A DNA stretch of 64,000 nt, taken from positions 1 to 64,000 of the forward strand of contig JAGFNK010000100.1 in the NCBI GenBank assembly GCA_025769875.1, given 5' to 3'. The translations under genes were made by a program, and so were the position numbers. Shown piece after piece: positions 60,113 to 64,000 of the stretch. Under the pieces are notes generated by a model that had not been told where the DNA came from, made no database searches, and saw only the letters and a list, made by a program, of their open reading frames with translations. The stretch's first letter is position 1; every line of letters starts with the position of its first letter. The stretch is from Russula earlei. Lineage: Eukaryota; Basidiomycota; Agaricomycetes; Russulales; Russulaceae.

Positions 60113-61060
60113 ATGACCATTATGATCGATTCAAACATCCCCGACCTCAAGTTGCTCTCAAAGGGCAAGGTCCGTGACATCTACTCGACGTCTGCTTGCC
60201 AGAGCACCTCCTCTTCGTCACAAGCGATCGCATATCCGCCTACGACGTCGTCCTAAAGAATGTAAATTGCAGTTTCAGCCCCTTGCTTTTTACTGATGAT
60301 CGCTTCCCGTATCGTCGCAAGGGTATTCCGGACAAATGTCGCGTCCTCACAGAGCTCTCGCTCTTCTGGTTCGACAAGCTGAGGAGCGTCATCACGAATC
60401 ATGTCGTCACTTCGCACCAGCACAGGGAACAGTTAGTACGAAAACCTCTCGCACCGTTCACCGCATCCCGCTGCCCGACGGCCTCCTGGAATCGGGAGAA
60501 GCTCCCCGCTCCGCTCTTTACGCCCTCCACAAAGGCGGAGCAGGGAGCACACGACGAGAACGTTTCCCCGGAACGAGGCGGCTGCGCATGCCCCCATTCC
60601 CCCTCCACTCACGCCAGCCACCTTCCCCCCCCCCCCCGCGACGTAGACTGACTTGTCCTCGAACCTGAACCCCCCGCAGCCGCCGCGCTCATCGGTCAAG
60701 ATCTGTACGATAGGATATCCGCCCTCGCCGCGGAGCACGCCGCGACGCGGGGACTCATCATCGCCGACACAAAGTTCGAGCTTGGGCTCGTCGACGGCGA
60801 GCTGCTCCTAGGATATCGACGAGGCGCTCACGCCCGACTCGTCGCGCTACTTACTGGCCGCAGGACGCGTACGCTCCCCGGCCGCGGGCAGCCGAGCTTC
60901 GATAAGCAGCACCTCCGCGACTGGCTCCGCCTCTCGGGGCTTCCGAAAGAGAAGGGTCTACGAAGACGGCCCCGGACGGACAGGGCTGGACGATGAGTCG
61001 GGAGGTTTGTGCAAGGGACACGGAGAGCGGTATTTGAGCGCGAGGGACAAGCTGTTGGAT
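60113..61060 (+). pseudogene. SAICAR synthetase (purC/ADE1-type) relic with frameshifts
   Basis: Recognisable pieces of phosphoribosylaminoimidazole-succinocarboxamide synthase appear in order but in different frames. LLSKGKVRDIYSTS (ATG 60113) is followed by a slip near 60195, then LPEHLLFVTSDRISAYDVVL. Next come an intron-like gap and GIPDKCRVLTELSLFWFDKL, then GLIIADTKFELGLVDGELLL, a stop/slip at 60810, DIDEALTPDSSRY, a further slip, and GQPSFDKQHLRDWLRLSGLP. These indels cannot be explained by introns. The C terminus is absent. Since the enzyme is essential for purine synthesis, a working copy should exist elsewhere in the genome (inference). Confidence 0.85.
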
Positions 61061-62180
61061 TGAGAAAGGGCAGAATCCACAAAGTCCCGTGGACAAGACG
61101 GTGTGTGTTGGTCTTGCCTTATACCTTGTCATCGACGCGGCAATAAGGGTCGATGGGGGGGAAGGGGGAAGGGGGAAGAAGAAAACTACTGCGAGACGCC
61201 ACGTTCCCTCTTGTCTGGTGAATCCCTTTCGCTTCGTTCAACAAGACGCTGGGGCTATCCCATTTTTCTCACTCGCGCTCATGGCTTCGCCGCCTTGCGC
61301 CGTGGGCGAGACGCTCAACGAGGGAAAAAATTAACCTCTGCGTTTTTTTTTTTGTAGCTCCGGCAAATGATGCCGGACCCTTGCGTGTCATGAGGCGATT
61401 CGAGTGATCGTGTTCGACCTGGTTGTACCGTCATGCATCCGTATCGCGCACACGCATCATGGCATGGCGGAGTGTTATTCGAAGCGGTCAGGCATCGAGC
61501 GGGGCTCCAAAAGAGCTTTTCATAGCGGAGGGTGGTGCACCGTCTGTTTGATTTGACAGCGCCTGAGTGGAGTACTGATCCAACACGAAAGTCGTGTGTA
61601 ACTGACTCCTGACGTCGATATGAAAATGAAAAGACCGGGACATGAAGAAAATATCAAGCCGTCTGGAACCAGGCACCGGACCAATACCGGAATGAATCAG
61701 AATTACCCCTCCTTTCCATGTCGAAGACTTCCAGAGAAATCCTGAGAGGCGGTAAATGTTGTTCTGCAGCGCCTACATTGAGTGGGGTAGAGGCAAGGCC
61801 ACGTAATTGCCCCGAAACAAAGGTCATTCAACGTAAATGCCGAGCATGAGAACCGCGGTGGAGAGGAAACACAGCCGCGAGAATTAAGCAAGACGTTGTA
61901 ATATCGGTGTCTCGACACGCAATGCACGTACATTCCGCGGGCACGACAGAATTAGGAGAACGAAAGAAAATGTGCTCCGATTGCAAATTACAACCTTCAC
62001 TCAGCCCGCGTGACATGAAGGCTGCGGCGGTTACACGCTGCAACGCGGTAAACCGTGAGCGCAACACATACATAAGGCTGTCAGGTCATTGCTTATTCTC
62101 GTCATTGCACAGTGAATGGAAGCAAAGCTTTTGCCATTAAACGGGGGTTGGATAGGGGCGTAAATGAAGTATGTAGGGAG
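61061..62180. other. 1.1-kb intergenic region
   Basis: Short ORFs only; no gene recognised. T9-10 tracts near 61345 are simple repeats. Confidence 0.4.
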
Positions 62181-63557
62181 CTAAAGCGCTCCAGGCTCGA
62201 TTTCACCCAAAAGCATGGTGCCATCCTTGCTGGCGGTTAGGACTAGAAGCGAACGTCAACTTCCATTCTGTGGCAGGACGACTTTCTTACTGATCGGTTC
62301 TTTGGGATGGAAATCCACGGCCGTGACCGTACCCCTGTGCCCGGGCAACTGTCCCACCAAAAAAAAGCGTTATGAAGAGCATCGGACCGAAGGAATAGCA
62401 CAACGCACCTTGTACAAAATTTTGGAACTTTCCACGTCCCATATGGTGACGGTTCGGTCTGCTCCTCCGACTGCAACGCGGCGTCCACCATCCTCTTGAC
62501 TCCAAGCGCCTCTGAGGAGAGTGTTCTCGAAGCCGGCCGGTGCACCGCTCAGCACGCGATGGACTCGATTCGGTGAAGGTGCGAATGGCCGGATATCGTG
62601 AATGATAGTTTGTGATGAGAACGATGGTGAAAGGAGATGAGACCCATTCGGCGATATCGCGAGTCCAGTCGGAGTGTCTACGTGACCACTCAGAACGGAT
62701 ACTTCTTCCTGCTTTCGTAAATCTAGGACCTGAACATGGCTTGACAATTGCTGCATCGAGGGATACAAAGGGTCACGCACATGAATTACGTTGTCGAGAG
62801 CACCGGCGTAGATTGTCGCGCCATCTGCGCTCCACGCCACGCAAGTCACAGGACAACCCAGTTCGAATACCGCCACAGGGTCCTTCCCCGCTTCATCGCC
62901 CCCTTCCCAGACGCGCACGGTACCGTCATCGCTTGCAGAGGCGAGGAGTTCGACACCTGCGCCACCTGCTAGTGTCCGATCGAGGGAGTTGATGATCTCA
63001 CGGTGTGCACGTAGCTTGCGTATGCGTTGCCCCGTGGTCAGATCAGTATATGCAAGGGTGTGGTCCGCCGAAACACTATATAGAAGGGGAGAAAATAGTG
63101 ACCACTGGAGGTCCAGGACGGGCGCTTTGTGTATGGTGGAAAGCAAACCATAGTTGGTGTTAGGAGGGTATGTCCGCCATAATGCTGAACAATCGCGTTC
63201 ATAGGGGATAGCAAGGTCAGGAAGATGAGACATGCGCACAGATTCCCCGATCTGCCGAGCAAGCTGCGATATTTTGCCCGGTAGGATCAAACCTACAACT
63301 CAGAATCTCCGCCTGCCAGAATGCGTCCTTTCAGCGCCCGTGGTGACAGCGCCTTGAAAACGCACCGAATGAGCTCCAGAAAGGCTGACGATTGGGGCCT
63401 CGAGGTTGCTAGTCCGCTTTACAGACCGAACCAGCGCTTTTTGCCTCTCGTCGTTGGACGATGAGATTGCGAGCTGCTGTTTGTTGGCCTCTGGCTCCGA
63501 GGACCGCGCCCGTTTGATAAGGGTACCCTCTTCCTGTGGCGCAGAACGTTTCGCCAT
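62181..63557 (-). CDS. U5 snRNP 40 kDa WD-repeat protein (SNRNP40-like)
   Basis: This is a seven-bladed WD40 propeller protein of the spliceosomal U5 particle. It starts MAKRSAPQEEGTLIKRARSS (63557), then RTSNLEAPIVSLSGAHS, as in SNRNP40 orthologues. WD blades are seen as YSVSADHTLAYTDLTTGQRI, LASASDDGTVRVWEGGDE, IYAGALDNVIHV/LDLRKQEEV (51-nt in-frame intron GTGCGT...TTCAG), SHLLSPSFSSQTIIHDIRPF and VAVGGADRTVTIWDVESSKI. It then has LPGHRGTVTAVDFHPKEPI and a last exon LTASKDGTMLLGEIEPGAL ending at 62181. It appears intact and would act in the nucleus in pre-mRNA splicing. Confidence 0.9.
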
Positions 63558-63728
63558 ATGTCTGAGAGGTGTTCTTATCTTAATGACACCGAGAAATGTG
63601 GTGTGTGGTGCTTGTCAGAGAAAGCGATTCGACACCGCCACCAACCGAGGCGCAAAGAAGGCGCAAACAAAACACGCGTCCAACCCTTGTTTATGTAATC
63701 CACGGTGTCTCGACAACACCCACCAACA
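63558..63728. promoter_or_regulatory. bidirectional promoter, SNRNP40 and RRP7
   Basis: Only 171 bp separate the two divergent start codons, so transcription of both a splicing and a ribosome-biogenesis gene must start from this interval. No specific motif is claimed. Confidence 0.5.
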
Positions 63729-64000
63729 ATGCCACAGAAATCCTCGACCGGTACCATCGCCGGATTTCTTCCTCTTCCAGTGCACTATGACCACCACACA
63801 CGGCATATGCTATACATTCGAGCACATGTCCGCGGATCGTCTAAAAACGCCCGTAAGCAGCAATGGCCGGAAGACCGAACGCTCTTCATGGTGAATGTGC
63901 CGCCAGACGCCACAGAGCGAGAAGTTGTGCTGCTCTTCAAGCCATGTGGGACAGTCCAACAAGTGTTCTTTGACGCAGATGGACCAAGCCACTATGCCGA
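63729..64000 (+). CDS. ribosomal RNA-processing protein 7 (RRP7), 5' part
   Basis: ATG 63729 opens MPQKSSTGTIAGFLPLPVHY, then HTRHMLYIRAHV, a basic linker and the RRM-like start DRTLFMVNVPPDATEREVVL, LLFKPCGTVQQVFFDADG. This order (short N terminus, IAGFxxLPV, HYxYxR, RTLFxVNxP) is that of RRP7, which works in small-subunit pre-rRNA processing in the nucleolus. The frame is open and no intron is seen before the window ends, so the gene continues beyond 64000. It diverges from the SNRNP40-like gene. Confidence 0.8.
   Translation, partial: MPQKSSTGTIAGFLPLPVHYDHHTRHMLYIRAHVRGSSKNARKQQWPEDRTLFMVNVPPDATEREVVLLFKPCGTVQQVFFDADGPSHYA

Overview
The window looks like nuclear DNA of a filamentous basidiomycete, most likely an Agaricomycete. 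Genes are short and close together, nearly every gene is cut by several introns of about 50 bp (GT-AG, with at least two GC-AG), and the proteins are of types familiar from mushroom-forming fungi: a TMEM135-like membrane protein, an ACMSD-like amidohydrolase, a Kre9/Knh1-type GPI protein and OPT oligopeptide transporters. No bacterial operons, CRISPR arrays or rRNA genes were seen.

Region 1 (1-11.3 kb) is AT-richer repeat DNA. It holds a truncated LTR, a tRNA-derived SINE-like sequence, a solo LTR with a perfect 5-bp target duplication, and a four-level nest: a TIR element contains a related TIR element, which contains a full-length but dead Ty1/copia retrotransposon, which contains a second solo LTR inside gag. 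Every level has recognisable ends, and target duplications are visible.

Region 2 (11.6-29.5 kb) is ordinary gene space: an intact cytochrome P450, a Pro-rich single-pass surface protein, an ACMSD-like decarboxylase divergent from a coiled-coil protein, a zinc-finger-like protein, quinolinate phosphoribosyltransferase (NAD synthesis), a GPI-anchored Kre9-like protein and a TMEM135-like protein.

Region 3 (29.5-54.3 kb) is a rearranged, tandemly amplified block. Its ancestral unit appears to be AlkB-like dioxygenase (+), NEDD8/Rub1 (-), OPT transporter (+). NEDD8 occurs three times: one canonical copy and two diverging at functional residues. AlkB occurs once nearly whole, once as a 5' half and twice as decayed 3' halves. 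OPT occurs twice nearly whole and once as a first-exon stub. A 2.9-kb segment carrying a Cid1/TRF4-type nucleotidyltransferase gene splits one AlkB copy. A short-chain dehydrogenase and a pair of tiny single-dsRBD proteins lie among the copies.

Region 4 (54.6-64 kb) returns to housekeeping genes: a SET methyltransferase, a hotdog thioesterase, ITP pyrophosphatase, a frameshifted SAICAR synthetase relic, the U5 snRNP 40K WD-repeat protein and, divergent from it at the right edge, the start of RRP7. Exon structures were read by eye from splice signals and frame. Family names come from recognising motifs, not from database searches.
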